Assembly: GCA_030549335.1 (NCBI GenBank)
Contig: CM060195.1
Coordinates: 32,554,874-32,618,873 of the forward strand
Length of the DNA stretch: 64,000 bases
Direction of reading: 5' to 3'
Source: Pontederia crassipes
Lineage: Eukaryota > Streptophyta > Magnoliopsida > Commelinales > Pontederiaceae
Positions 24,109 through 39,110 of the stretch are shown here, one piece after another. Below the pieces are notes generated by a model. The model had not been told where the DNA came from and ran no database searches. It saw only the letters and a list, made by a program, of their open reading frames with translations. The first letter of the stretch is position 1. Each line of letters opens with the position of its first letter. The translations under genes were made by a program, and so were the position numbers.

Positions 24109-25944
24109 TGATGCGTAAAATGATGTAGCAAAATAAAATCGCTAGCAAGTGCACTAGTCGTTCAAGTAATATAGTAAATAGGAGTAAGAGTGTCAAACCC
24201 ACGAGAAATATTATTAATTCAATATCTGAATTTATAAATTAATAAGAGAGAGAAAAAACATGGATTTTGAAAATGAGTTTTAAAAAATAAAGAAAATAAG
24301 ATAAGATAAGATAGTGGTGTTGAAGTTAGACCTTAGGATGAAAATAGATCAGGATAAATATTTGAATCATAAAAGATAAATTTAATCTTTAAAGATAGAT
24401 TAGAGTCTCCCTAAAGTAATCTAACATGATTAGCTTGTGGTCTCCACGATTGGGATCCCTTAATCTAATCATATAGAACTATCTTAATTTAATAAGAATT
24501 AAAGTCTCCACGACTGGTACCCCCAAAATCATATTAAAATTAAGATGTATTAAATTGGATTTCCTAGACTATTAATCACTCCACAAACTGGTATAGATTA
24601 ACAGACCGCACAATTTTGATTCTCCACACACTAGTTATCAAATTTATGTCAATTATTAATTCCAAATAAAATCAATTATGATTAGTATAATGAATTCTAA
24701 AATTAAACACTCCACAAACTGGTATAGCCTAATTCAGAAATTCAATTAACTAACATAAAAGCATTAAGCACAATTAATAATTGATCAGAAAAGATTAAAA
24801 TAAATAAAATGGGGTCCAAACATTTCCCTTCAATTAATAATCTCCTAAAATAATAATCCTAAAAATATGGAGTTCATCCTAGAAATTATGGAGAGATAAT
24901 AAAATACAAATCATAAAAATTGGAAGAATTACACCCAAAATAGATATTTCGAATCTGGCAGACAGTCGGGTAGCCTCTCGAACTTTCAGCCGTCGCACCT
25001 CTCTCCTCTTGGTCGAAGCTTGCAGATGCTCACGACTCAACTGTGAAGAAAACCTGAACTTCAAAGCACACCTTGGGACGATGGCTTCCTCATGTATTTA
25101 TAGGGTGCGAACGACCTTCAATTTGATCATGATGTACGGCCGAATTTAAATTCACGGGATAAATCTCGGCCAAAAATGATAATTCTTCTAACTATTACAC
25201 CCAAAAGATAAATCCTTTTATCTTTACCCCCTTTGAATCTCGGCCAAAATGAAATTCTTTTATCTTTACGCCCAAAGAGATAAACCTTTTTACTCCCTTC
25301 GAATCTCGGCCGTAAGGAAGACTTCTTATCATTACCCCCTTCATATCTCGGCCAAAATGATATCTTTACTCCTTTTCATTACACCCAAAACGATAACATC
25401 TTCTACTTTTGGCCAAAACGATGAGTTTTCTTTCCGTTACCCCCTCCAAATCTCGGCCAAAACAAAGAAGAGTCTTTATCATTATGCCCAAAACGATGAG
25501 TTCTTCAATTTTGGCCAAAACGATGCTTCTTATCTTTACCCCCTTCAAATCTCGGCCAAAACAAAGAAGAGTCCTTATCATTACCCCCAAAACGATTAGT
25601 CATTTATGCAAATCTCGGTCAAAATGATGACTCATTTTACTTTACGTCATTTCTTTTACCCCAAAAGAAGTGAGACATTGCTTTTACGCCCTGGCTGGCT
25701 ATGATCATCTTGGTCAAATATTATGATTTACGACCGATCCATCTGTTAATTCGACTTGCCTGCAAAATAATTATAAAAATTAAGTAATTCCACCCATAAT
25801 TAAAATATTCAAAGAATTAATAAATAAAATCGATACATCCGGAATTATGACTAAAAGTGACTAAAAATGATGCATGTCATGATCAAATTATATAAAAATT
25901 AATTAAAATAATAAACTAAAATATGTTATATTTTGCATGCATCA
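24109..25944 (-). repeat. 5' LTR of the gag-only element (right on the plus strand)
   Basis: Complete, 1836 bp, with short terminal inverted repeats TGATGC/GCATCA. Dense TCTCGGCCAAAA-type motifs at about 25150-25720. Confidence 0.85.
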
Positions 25945-26300
25945 GGAGGTGGTCAAGCGAGCAGCGACAGGGGCGAGTGGCGGTGAGGCAAGCGTCGGAG
26001 GGCAAACGACGACGGAGGGTGAGCAGCAGTGAGGCAAGCGTCGGAGGGGCGAGCAGCGACGTCATATCTCTCATTGCAGTGGAGCTCGCGAACTCATGAT
26101 CCTCCGTTCGCAACGGTAGAGGGGCGAGCAGCGGTGGAGGTCAGGTGAGCAACGACAGGATGAGCGACGGCCAGGAAAATGTCGGAGGGGCGAGCAACGA
26201 AGGCGAGGCGAGTGTCAAAGGGGCGAGCGATGTCAGGGTGTCATTGAGCAGTGTCGCGGCAGCAACGATGGTGAGTGGTGTCAGGCCGTGAGTAAGGGAT
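25945..26300. repeat. GC-rich diverged tandem repeats, right part
   Basis: Continuation of the 17330-17735 array, with GTCGGAGGGGCGAGCAGCGA and a CATGATCCTCC segment. Same strand as the left part, as expected if a retrotransposon split one array. Confidence 0.7.
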
Positions 26301-26575
26301 CTGGGAATCGTCCCCACCGATGTCGGGCAAAAATGAACAGAGGAACCTATGAATGGGGAGAATTGGTTTTTTTCGTGAGAAAAAATCGTCGGTTCGAAGA
26401 GATGTAGGTCTGCTATTCCGCCTCAATCGGACGGAGTGCGATGTAGATAAGACGGTCGGGACGAATGGGATCGTCTCGACCTCCATTTTGTCCTAATTTA
26501 TTATTAATATTTTCGATGGCTCTGTCCGTTGGAACTACCAACAAATTTAAACTCGCCGTCGATAATTCTAATCTC

Positions 26576-26846
26576 GTTCCTGCCTCACTTTCCCACCCTC
26601 TCTCCCAATATTTCACTCCCTCTTTCCTCTCTCTCTCTTTCCATATCTCCATTCCCCCTCTCTCTCCCTCTCTTGACTCAAGCAACCTCCCACAGCTGCA
26701 ACGACTCTAGCTCTAGCCGCCCTCTTCCCTTCCTCTCTCACGATTCCGGTCTGCAAGCGGTAGCTGGCCGTCAACAACCGAACCTAGACAACCCGTAGTC
26801 GATCCGATCAGTCGCAGCCTCGGATTCGACCGCCCGCCTATCCAGT
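26576..26846. other. CT-rich unassigned segment
   Basis: Pyrimidine-rich sequence with CTCTCTCC runs, followed by a GC-richer stretch with short open frames on both strands. It could be sequence captured by the CACTA-like element or old flank. No recognisable protein. Confidence 0.4.
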
Positions 26847-27945
26847 TGTCACACCTAATTCTGTGACTAAATTCTAATCTCAATTATTATATCTGTAATT
26901 TTATTTAGCAATTCTAAAAAAAAATCGACAAAACCTCCTCCCTTACTTATCTCTCATTTTTTGTCATTACAAACAATAGTTGCATATAAACTCATCAAAA
27001 CTTAAAACCAATGCTGAAGACATACTATTCACATATTGTCACTATTGTTTTACAAACCACCTCACATATAACACCTCATATGATAAGGTCCATGAAACCT
27101 TACAAAAAGTTTCTACTGAACTCTATTACAACATCTACATGCATGCTTCCAAAAACAATAGTGAAGGGGAATTAAAAGTGCTCCAGCGACTCGGCCTCGT
27201 AGCAAAAAAATATTTGAGTCTCAACTCAAGAACTTACAAGTATCTGAAAAATTAAAAAAGGGTACGGTGAACAACATTCATTTCCTCAGTGAGTGAAATT
27301 AAAGTAGAACATAAGGAAATAATACGAATGCGTACAATATTTAAATATTTCATATGAGAAACATTTAAAGCATAACACGTATCTCATTTGTTATCAAATC
27401 ATATGAACTTTCACATAAATAAAGTAATTCAAGATATCATCATATTTATAATTAAACTCCACACATGTGTCATTGCACATACTCAACATGGGTCAATACG
27501 TATCCTTCCATGATTATGTGCCATAAAGTTAAGCAGAGTTTCGTAATCATGGGTCAGAACATTTTATGAGTCAATATATATCCCTTCATAAAGTGTCATA
27601 CAATTAAGCAGAGCTTCACAATCATGACTCTCAAATATGCATAGGATAATATGGGTCAATACGTGCATGCAGAGCAGCCCCAAAGGGTAAAGCACCCGAT
27701 ATACCCCCAAAGGCATCATGTATATCGAATGCGGTCCCAAAGATCTTTTTGAACTAGTATGTCCAATGATGACATGGAGTTTGACAATATCAAAATACAA
27801 TGTCATAATCACATATCAATATCTAGTAAAACTATTTTCACAACACAATTATTGTTCCCCGAAAGCATTTCATGTAAGAGATTACTTCATCTCATACGAA
27901 GTTCTTAATTCATACCATACTTTTCATTACACAAGATATGTTTTC

Positions 27946-28020
<75 letters not shown>

Positions 28021-29487
28021 TCTTGCTTGAAATACTACCATACATAAAAAATATCATATAACATTTTGCTATATTGTAAATTTATCCATTCACCTTGGCA
28101 CTTCCTTTCACTTGTATTAATGTTTTCTTACAAGCACTAATGCCTTTTTTTTTCTTTTCAATCATAATAAAATAGTGTGCAATGCACGCTCATGATGCAT
28201 GAATGTTTATGCACCTTAAAAACATATAATCTCTTCTGATACTAATGTCTAATTTTAAATATTTATATTTATAGGCTATTTCACACTTGAAACTTCTTAA
28301 TCCTCCAAAGCTTAACTATGGGTTGTCTCACGATTCCAAACTCAATGTCTGTCAATAAATAATTCATAACTTCTTAATCATAAGTGTAAATATTATGATT
28401 CTGGATAAATTAGAAACTGGACTCAATAAGCCTTTCAATCCCCAAATATCATCAACTAATTCCAAGCGAGTAAGTCAGTTTAGACAATTGGACCTAGATT
28501 TGTGTTCTCACATACTGTGTGTGGCTGAAAGAATAATTTATATCTTCCTTAATATTTGCTTATTTTACTAGATCCTAATTTTCCTAAAAACTTGACTTCA
28601 GTATTATTTCTTCGTAAAAACAATAGAATTTAACTCCTTGTATATCCTTCTAGCAAAAATAATAAATTGGGTTCATATTCTTTCAATGTCCTAAAAGCTT
28701 ACTGAAGAGGACATACAAAATGAAAAATTCATTTCTCTCCATATACAAGTTCAAATTAGATGATTCTACCTCACACCGAACTTTTGTAATGTCTAATTAA
28801 ACATATCAAAATTTCAAACCCTAATCGAACCATTCTAGTGTGCCCTAACTTATAAAGTGAACATGCATCGGACTCAGGATAGGACAGGCGACATGTGAAT
28901 ATTGATTCCTAACTTCCTCTATAAAAATTAGTTTTATATGATTCTAGTGGTCATAGAAAGTTAACTTCGAATGGATTGTCCATACCAAATTTCAGAATTT
29001 ATTGACTTAAAACCATGAAGAAATGAACATCTCAATCAGAAGATCGATTTCCTAATTAAGAACTCACTTGATACAGTCGATCCTCCTAATTCCTCCGATT
29101 TTTATCTCAGGTAATTTTTCATCCATGAAGGGATAAAGATAGGTAGATTATATTTTTTTATAATTTTATCAAGTCATATGTCAGTTCAAAAAAATGTCTC
29201 ATTTATTGACCTGCTTCAGCTGCTTGGAACCTAAGTGATGGTGAATCATATTTTTTTATCATAATTAAGTTTTTAACCCTAATTAAGCTTACTTTCATAT
29301 TTAAATATATGTTACAATATTTATTAATTTTATAATTTATTCCTAATAACCTTATATAATTACTTTATAAGGTTTATCAATAATTAAATACTCATTATGC
29401 TCTAATCAAAATGTTAATTACTATATAAAAATATCACTAAATGAACATCCAAACTAACTATGACATTTGTGGAGAATGTATGTGACA
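26847..29487 (-). repeat. 3' LTR of a chromovirus-type Ty3/gypsy element, 2641 bp
   Basis: On the minus strand it starts TGTCACATACATT at 29487 and ends GGTGTGACA at 26847. Directly upstream (29488-29501) is a purine tract AAGGAGGAGAGAAT, preceded by a pol C-terminus. It is the inverted, diverged relative of the solo LTR at 34627-37514, sharing many blocks and a trinucleotide array at the matching position. Confidence 0.75.
27946..28020. repeat. (AAT)n microsatellite
   Basis: About 25 units. Sits at the same internal LTR position as the (ATT)n array at 36191-36292. Confidence 0.95.
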
Positions 29488-29900
29488 ATTCTCTCCTCCT
29501 TAAAAAAAATTCGTCCCTGAAATTTGGTTATCTATTTCAGTGATTAAGAATGAATACTTCTCTCGTATTTGATCCTTTCGCTCCCAAGTTGGTCTTCTCT
29601 TGAATTATTTATCCAAAGCACCAAAACGAATAGAATCTTTCGATTTTGTAGTTCTTTTTTCTTTCTTTCAATAATTTGCACTTGATTCTCTTCGTATGAC
29701 AAATCCTCTCGTACTTGAATAAATTGATGCTCCAAGACATGAGAAGGATCTGATCAGTATCGTCGAAGCATAGAGACATAGAAAGACATTGTGAATACGT
29801 GATAACTCTGGTGGTAAAGCTAACCGATATCCAACTGGTCCAACATGAGAAATAGCTTTAAATTATGGTTAAGGATTCAAACTGCCCCTCAACATGTGCA
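29488..29900 (-). pseudogene. Ty3/gypsy pol C-terminal fragment (integrase end and chromodomain side)
   Basis: The minus strand encodes SHVGPVGYRLALPPELSRI, HNVF, then after a frameshift DLSYEENQVQIIERKKKELQ and VLWINN. These correspond to the conserved end of chromovirus pol (VGPVAYRLALPP, HNVFHVS, DLTYEE, ILDRK, VKVLW). The fragment ends at the purine tract next to the LTR at 29487. Upstream pol domains are missing: similarity fades near 29900. It carries a frame change and is not functional. Confidence 0.8.
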
Positions 29901-31343
29901 TAGATATGTGTTCATGATAAGAATCACTTAGCTCATCAATGTTACTCTCGTGTACATGAATGCCTCAGTTTGCGTACGCTGATTGGATCCAATATCCAGC
30001 TCGGGTAACACACTCGTGTGCATTGAGCGAGTAAAGGAATCGATCCCTCTCTCAGTTGAGATTAAGTTGACTTTCGCGTGATCCTGCTGGGTTCTCAAGA
30101 TGACAACAGTAGATCCAAACCGATCTCTTGGCCTGAGTTGAACCTCTACTTATAAAGACTACCCTCTCGGGTGAGAACCATCGTGGTCCAAGGTCACGCA
30201 AAATAGGGAGAGTTCAGGCGAATGATATCCTATCTAGAAATGAAGACTATGACTCTCGATGACCTCTCCAAGTATGATTCTACGATTGTGGGCCCTCTTG
30301 AATCCTCTACAGCCACAGATAATAGAAGTTCCCACCCGGTTAGGAGGTCACAGAATCAATAAAAAAATAATACCAAAATAGAAAGACAATGATAATTCAA
30401 AGCAAGGAATGAAACAAGTTCAGCTTCAAAACGTGCAACTCATGATTCCTTCTTTAGTGATTGAAGCTTTGTCCCACCTCTCGGCATGCATACAAGACTT
30501 CAATAAAAAAACATCCCTCTCGGGTGGGGAATCAAAGAACATGCGTTGCTTGAACTGAAGACTTCCAAATACCATCACATGAACACCATCACAAAAACAG
30601 AGCCCGTCTAAGTTGCAAGAAGATAACTTTGTTTAGCCGATGTACCTCTCGGCATTTGGATGAACAAAAGGTAGAACTCCCTTTCGGATTGCATCCAGAG
30701 CTCAATCAACACATAGAATCATTACAACAAATTAAACAAAACAAAGCAAAAAATGATTCATTAAATCAGTAAAGAAATCGAATAGTCTAACAAAGTAAAG
30801 TGAGGAAATAAATAGAGAACTAAAGCATCTGAAGTAAGTACATCCCCCAGCCTTATTGGCTAATTAGTTATACAACATGTTCATAAGGAGTGACATGGCA
30901 CTTTCGAATACATCCATGGTAATGTTCATAACACAAAATGTTTGCTGCAATCCTCCTCTCCATTTCTTTCTCTCCAGTGATGAAGATGAATGAGAGAACT
31001 TTTTAGCCCCAAATCTGCTCTCCTTCTTTCTAGTTGGGTCTCTCCAAATCCCCCTTTTCGTTGCCTTCCTTTTATATCTCAGCATTGTGCCTTGCCAACT
31101 GCCATTCTGCTTGCCCTCTTTTTCTTCTCGCTTTTTTTTGTTATGTTTTTTGTCCCATAATGCCTTCATGTGCCAACGAAGCTTCCTCTGTAGCCGGGTC
31201 TAGAGTAGTGTGTGGCTGGTCCCCCCGTTGCAAAAAGGTTGCTTGTTGTTGGTTGTTTGGCCTCATCCACCATAAGCAAAGCAACCCTTTCTTCTTCAAG
31301 ATAGCTTATGGAACTCGGCCAACATCACATCCCTCCACCTTTT
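29901..31343 (-). other. Unassigned DNA, possibly an LTR on the minus strand
   Basis: No protein gene seen. On the minus strand a purine tract AAAAGGTGGAGGGATG (31328-31343) is followed by TGATGTTGGCCGAG (ending at 31327) and about 250 bases later by a TATAAAAGG-like box (about 31068-31077), an arrangement typical of a polypurine tract plus LTR promoter. CTCTCGGG/CTCTCGGC motifs recur at 30140-30680. No second LTR or target duplication was found. The 101-residue minus-strand frame at 30864-31169 is very basic and unrecognised. Confidence 0.3.
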
Positions 31344-31515
31344 AGACAAGTAGAAGTTCCTGCAAGGGTTAAGGCACTAAAGTTGACACAATTTAAGTTT
31401 TTTTTCATCAATAAGTAAAATTAGATATGGAGAATTAGGAATTGTCGCATATAGAGATCAAACATGCATTAATGGCTGAAATTATAGTAATTTATGAATC
31501 AAATGCATGTAGAAC

Positions 31516-31569
<54 letters not shown>

Positions 31570-32149
31570 TCTCCACAGCAAATGTCTCTAGCTATTCATT
31601 TTGACATATGTTTAACTATGTTGTAGTAAACTTAAACTCCAATTAAAAAAACATATGAGATTGTTTTATTACTTTATAAATGTTTAAATTACTTTGTTCA
31701 TTTAGTTTACCAAAGAGTTTGTTTCCCAAATTTATACAATGTTGCACTAAACAATGTAGTTTGTGTCATATGACTGCACATTTCTAATGCTAACCATTTT
31801 TTCAATGCTAATTGTTCTATATTAAGATGAGGCAATATGAAGCTTGTGAACCATCAACATTAACATACTAGTGTACATGTTAGTCTTTGTTTTTTATTAG
31901 TTGCTAAATAGCCTCTTCTTAGTCCTTGGTTTTTCTTAATTGACAAAATTAATTTTTTATGATGTCAATTACATAGTTACTTAATAAAGAATGTTAACTA
32001 AAACTAATCAACTATCTACTAATTGTATTTAATGTAGTTAATTAAATAGCTATTTTTTTTAAGAATGGTTGTTAATTAATGACTTGTCTACTTTATGGTA
32101 TTTTTAAAATTGTTAATTATTTTAGTTGTATAAATTGTTAATTATTTTA
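31344..32149. other. AT-rich flank of the MULE pseudogene
   Basis: No gene seen. Contains a composite (TC)n(TA)n microsatellite. May hold the 5' non-coding part of the MULE, but no terminal inverted repeat was identified. Confidence 0.45.
31520..31570. repeat. (TC)n(TA)n composite microsatellite
   Basis: About 14 TC units followed by about 11 TA units, uninterrupted. Confidence 0.95.
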
Positions 32150-32992
32150 CCTCTTGAATATTTTTTTAAAGCCCTACCTCTTTGATTTGCATATATACCT
32201 CAATGGAAAGAAAGTCGAATATGGTTATTGCAACGTCAATTTAGAGACCATTATAAACATTGATCCATATCTAATGTGATTGATGGATATTGATTTTATC
32301 GAAGTTATTGACATGAAAAACTATATGACTTATAATTGGGTTCAACTAACAAAAGGATTATCATCTAAGTACTAAAATGTTTTAATAGTGATGTGGTAGT
32401 TTTAGAAATATGAACTGAAGCAACTAAACTTTATTGAAGGAATATAAATATGTGGCACATTGAAAGAAGAGAAATAAATGTTGAGTCCATCTAGAAATCT
32501 TTGAGTTGTTATTGAAGAAATAAGTGAAGAGAAAGGAAAAGATGTCAATGCTCTAGTTTTGAGGGATGGATGATTCAAAAGATGAATATAGTTTCATTGA
32601 CAAGAAATAAGATTACTAATCATGAATTGATGATGATATAAATCTGATCCATGACGAAGACAATAAGTATTTTTTTTAAAGATGATGATGTCTCAGAAGA
32701 AATAGTATCAACATCAATAAAAAGAATGTTATTGATGAAGAATTAAAAGAGGCAACCCATGAGAAAGTAGAGTTACAAAATGAGGAGATACAAGAGGAAG
32801 ATCGAGAGGCAAACAATGAAGGACAAAAAGTATCCCAATAGGCAGCCACCCGATATCCAAGGATGCAATGCACGAGGTAGCCCGCAAGAGATTGATAGGA
32901 ACTTAGCTCAGGAGGTTGAAGTAGAAGAAGAATTAATTAGGAGATAGAGGCAGGACACATGGTAGAACAACAAGTTGAGAACTTAACCCTAA

Positions 32993-33671
32993 GGAGGCAT
33001 TTCCCTAGGAGTAATCTTTCTAGATTACTAGTAATATGAAGTTAAATTACCTGATCCCATCACATCGCCTTATTCATTTTATTTTAATTTGCAAGTAATT
33101 TGAATTGCTTAGCAATGCAGATTACCTATGAAGTGGCAATTCACATTGACTAGAAAGGGGGTGTCCATCCAAATTGCCACCCAAATGACAATCTCTTTCC
33201 ATTCATATCCTTTTCAATCTTAAACAAATAAAACATAAAAATAATATAAAAATTCATATAACAACACCAAAAAATATTACTACCATAATAATTAATAATA
33301 TTAGTTTATTTAAGATTAGTTTATTATTGTTATTCGCATGAATTGCATATTATTATTTAGTTATTATTTTAAATATTATGTGCATTTCCATTATTTTCAT
33401 TTAAAAAAGATATGAAATATTTATAATTATATTTATTTAATTTATTAATTTTATTTGATTTTTTGGTTAGATTATATAATCTTTAACTTAATATTAGTAA
33501 CAAAGGATATTTTAGTAAAAATTGTATAGTGTCATTTAAATTGCTAAAAAGATTACTTGTACATAGTAAACAAGGTAATGCACATTGCTGGTAATTTAAT
33601 TGGTGGGAATCTTTCTGTTAGGCAATGCAAATTACTAGGTAATGTAAAAAGATAATGCAATAAACGCCCCC
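32993..33671. mobile_element. PIF/Harbinger-like MITE, 679 bp
   Basis: Ends GGAGGCATTT and AAACGCCCCC are inverted repeats (8 of 10 match) flanked by TAA at 32990-32992 and 33672-33674, the TWA-type 3-bp target duplication of PIF/Harbinger elements. Imperfect subterminal inverted similarity continues inwards around GTAATCTTTCTAG. No coding content. It interrupts the MULE pseudogene. Confidence 0.65.
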
Positions 33672-33823
33672 TAAGAGGTATGTCAAGAGATAATGAGACA
33701 ACTTGTAAAATCATAGCACATGGTATAAATCTCATCTTCATCCAAGTAGATAATTATGCATGTTCTGACTATAAGTAGTTAGAGGATCTATTAACAACTT
33801 TTGACACATACAACAAAGGTGAC

Positions 33824-34315
33824 TAGGTGTGTTCGTCAGGTCGGGTCGACCCGGTGAACCTGATGACCTGATCCGAACCTAATTCGATGGGGGTTCGGAT
33901 CAAGAATGGGTTGGGAGGGATGGGTTGAGAAATCCCAACCTGAGTTGACATGACCCGATAGCCTGACCTTTTTTATTTTTATTATTATTTTACTTTTTTT
34001 ACTAATTTTAGTCCTATACTTGATTTAAAATTTAAAAAACATTAAAATATTTCAATTATCAAAACAATGCTCAAATATTTAGAAAACATATTTTATATTT
34101 TATAATAATTATTAACTAATTCTTTATATTAAAATAAATATAGAAAGTAAGAAAAATGAAAAAGGTGATATGATGACTCGACCACGCGACCCAAATTGGA
34201 TTGGTTTGGGTCGAATTTTTTGCCCATAGGGGCCTTGAACCGACCCGACCAAATTTGGACAAGTCGAGTTGGATTTGTTCACGAGTCGAGTCCAACCCGG
34301 CCAGTGAACACTCCA
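33824..34315. mobile_element. 492-bp MITE with 9-bp target duplication (GGGTCGGGTCG family)
   Basis: Flanked by a perfect AAAGGTGAC at 33815-33823 and 34316-34324. Ends TAGGTGTGTTCG and CAGTGAACACTCCA are approximately inverted. The body is rich in GGGTCGACCCGG and GACCCGACC motifs. The 9-bp duplication points to MULE-type mobilisation. Related sequences at 42378-42800 and 61711-62090. Confidence 0.75.
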
Positions 34316-34626
34316 AAAGGTGACAAGTAAGTTCAATGAATTCTCATTTTGAGATTCATATGAGATTTAGTAACAAGTGAGAGTTATTAAAATTTGAAAG
34401 AAATATGGTATAAGAAATAGATATTATGTTCTTTTAATTGGAAATAATAAGAAAGGCTAATAGCCTCTATTACGAAAGATATGGAAGAACCGTGATGTCA
34501 TATCTAGAAAAATATGAAATGATCCATTGATACAGATTAAACATTAAACTCATGCAATTAAGTGACATTTTCCTCAAGATGCTTAGGAATTTCCATTTGA
34601 CAATCGAGAAATTAACACTCAGATAT

Positions 34627-37514
<2,888 letters not shown>

Positions 37515-39110
37515 GATATGAACCTAATTTTCAGAGTTTGCCTACATGGAAAATTTTAAGGAGTAATAAATAAGAGGGGTATGTTTTACTTCACTAGTAT
37601 AATTACAACTTAAAGGGCTAACAACCTTGTCTTGAAGATCAATGGTGATAGTGTTGAGCAATATAGTGTGTCGTACAAATATCAAGCAAAGTTGTTGAGG
37701 GGTAATTATGATTGTACAATGCAAGGTCTTTTCAATAACATACAATGGGGGAGTATTTATATTTCTCTCAAATCCCTTTTATTCAGTTTTAAATATGGTT
37801 GTATGTCACTTACATGCGTTGATGGTTGCTTTATGAATGATGATTTTGAAAGTTAATTACTAACAATTGTAGAAATAGATGCTAACGATTGTATCTTTTC
37901 ATTTGCCTATGAAAGCTTTACTATTTGAATGTGGTTATTAAAGAGCATAGGGATTTATCTTGAGCATAACAATGGTAAGGAATGAACATTTTTTAGTCAT
38001 AAACAAAAGATATTTTATTCACTTGGTCATGTTTTTAGCATGTTGCATAACTATTTAAATCTCTCATTTATTTATATTTTTAGGGACCAATTAATAGTAT
38101 AAGGAATATATACCCCTCTATATAGCATAAAATGTGTCTAAGACACGAATGAAGAACTTTTAGGGACAAGGGTTTTGAAAGTAAAGAATTTAAAATGCTT
38201 TTGTGGAAAATGATCATATCCACTACCAAACAAGAAATGTTGAAGTACATGAATGAGTTGGAGAAAAAATCCCGTGTGGCTAAAGAATGAGTTAGAGAGA
38301 TCATGCTCTAGTTCAAGTAGGGCTTGCTTTTCATGAATTTCAAAGTGTGACATGGCAATCAACAATATGTGTTAGTGTTTTAACAAGTACATTTTAGATG
38401 TCACAATGATATTGATGACACATATCAGGTTCATGACACTGTTCTAGGAGAAAAAATAAGCCATAAATAGAAGGAATGTTGGAATCTTGTGTCAAAAAAA
38501 TAAAAAAACAAGTTGGATGAGATCATATTATGGGAAACAGTATGGGAGCCTACCTATTCATGCCATCCTAAGGTTCAAGTGAATTCAAAGGGTGCACAAT
38601 ATGTTGTTGGCACAAAGTAAAAGACACTCAGTTACAAATGATGGCAGTTAGTAGCTGTCACATGCATATATGTAATTTTTCAAAATAAAGAGGATCCATA
38701 TCTATATTTTGGCAAATGTTACTAGACAAAAAACATAACTAAAAATTTATGATCATGTCATAGCATCATTGAATGAGAAGGAGAAATGATCTACTTTTAA
38801 GGTACCCATGTCAATAAATCCACCTCCATTTGTTAATAAAAATAAAGCATAACATATGATAAGGAGTCAAAGAACTAAAGAAGGCTAAAGTTGCTAAGAT
38901 CAATTAGGGAAGAGAGGGAGAGTTAAGATGAAGTTTAATCAATGTGGAATGGTTGGGCACAATATGAGATTTCATGTAATTCTTAAGTTCTATATTATTC
39001 ATTGATTTATTTCATGCTTCATAAACTATTCACAACTTAACTTATTGCAGGCAAGAAAAAGTGACCAACCTTCACAAGGTGAACAACAATTTGTGTTCCA
39101 TCTAAACAAA

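Larger units (their letters stand above)
17736..25944 (-). mobile_element. Gag-only LTR retrotransposon, Ty3/gypsy-like, about 8.2 kb
   Basis: Two direct LTRs (17736-19554 and 24109-25944), about 95% alike by eye, flank 4.55 kb. On the minus strand the LTR runs TGATGC...GCATCA. Next to the right LTR is a primer-binding site complementary to the 3' end of plant tRNA-Asp with three mismatches (24085-24102), as in Athila/Tat-type elements. Next to the left LTR is a purine-rich tract (19555-19569). The interior has gag similarity only (about 21480-22705, minus). No protease, reverse transcriptase, RNase H or integrase motif was seen, which fits the TR-GAG or large non-autonomous class. The left LTR lacks about 19 outer bases, so no target duplication can be shown. 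It inserted into the GC-rich array of the CACTA-like element. Confidence 0.8.
16855..26575. mobile_element. CACTA-like element with long inverted arms, split by a retrotransposon
   Basis: The left end at 16855 is CACTACAAGAAAA. About 16855-17360 reappears inverted and diverged at about 26330-26575; for example 17173-17187 is the exact complement of 26479-26493, and 17085-17100 of 26524-26539. Between the arms are GC-rich direct repeats (17330-17735 and 25945-26300) that were one array before an 8.2-kb LTR element inserted. The right-hand CACTA terminus was not found: similarity stops near 26575 and a gypsy LTR follows at 26847. No transposase frame was seen. The total without the nested insert is about 1.5 kb. 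Confidence 0.6.

Noticed and set aside
26529..26798. 89-residue plus-strand frame that looks like a gene start
   Set aside because: Ser/Leu/Pro low complexity from CT-rich DNA. No downstream exon could be joined to it.
27718..28047. 109-residue frame with a long poly-Asn stretch
   Set aside because: The Asn run is the (AAT)n microsatellite inside a gypsy LTR.
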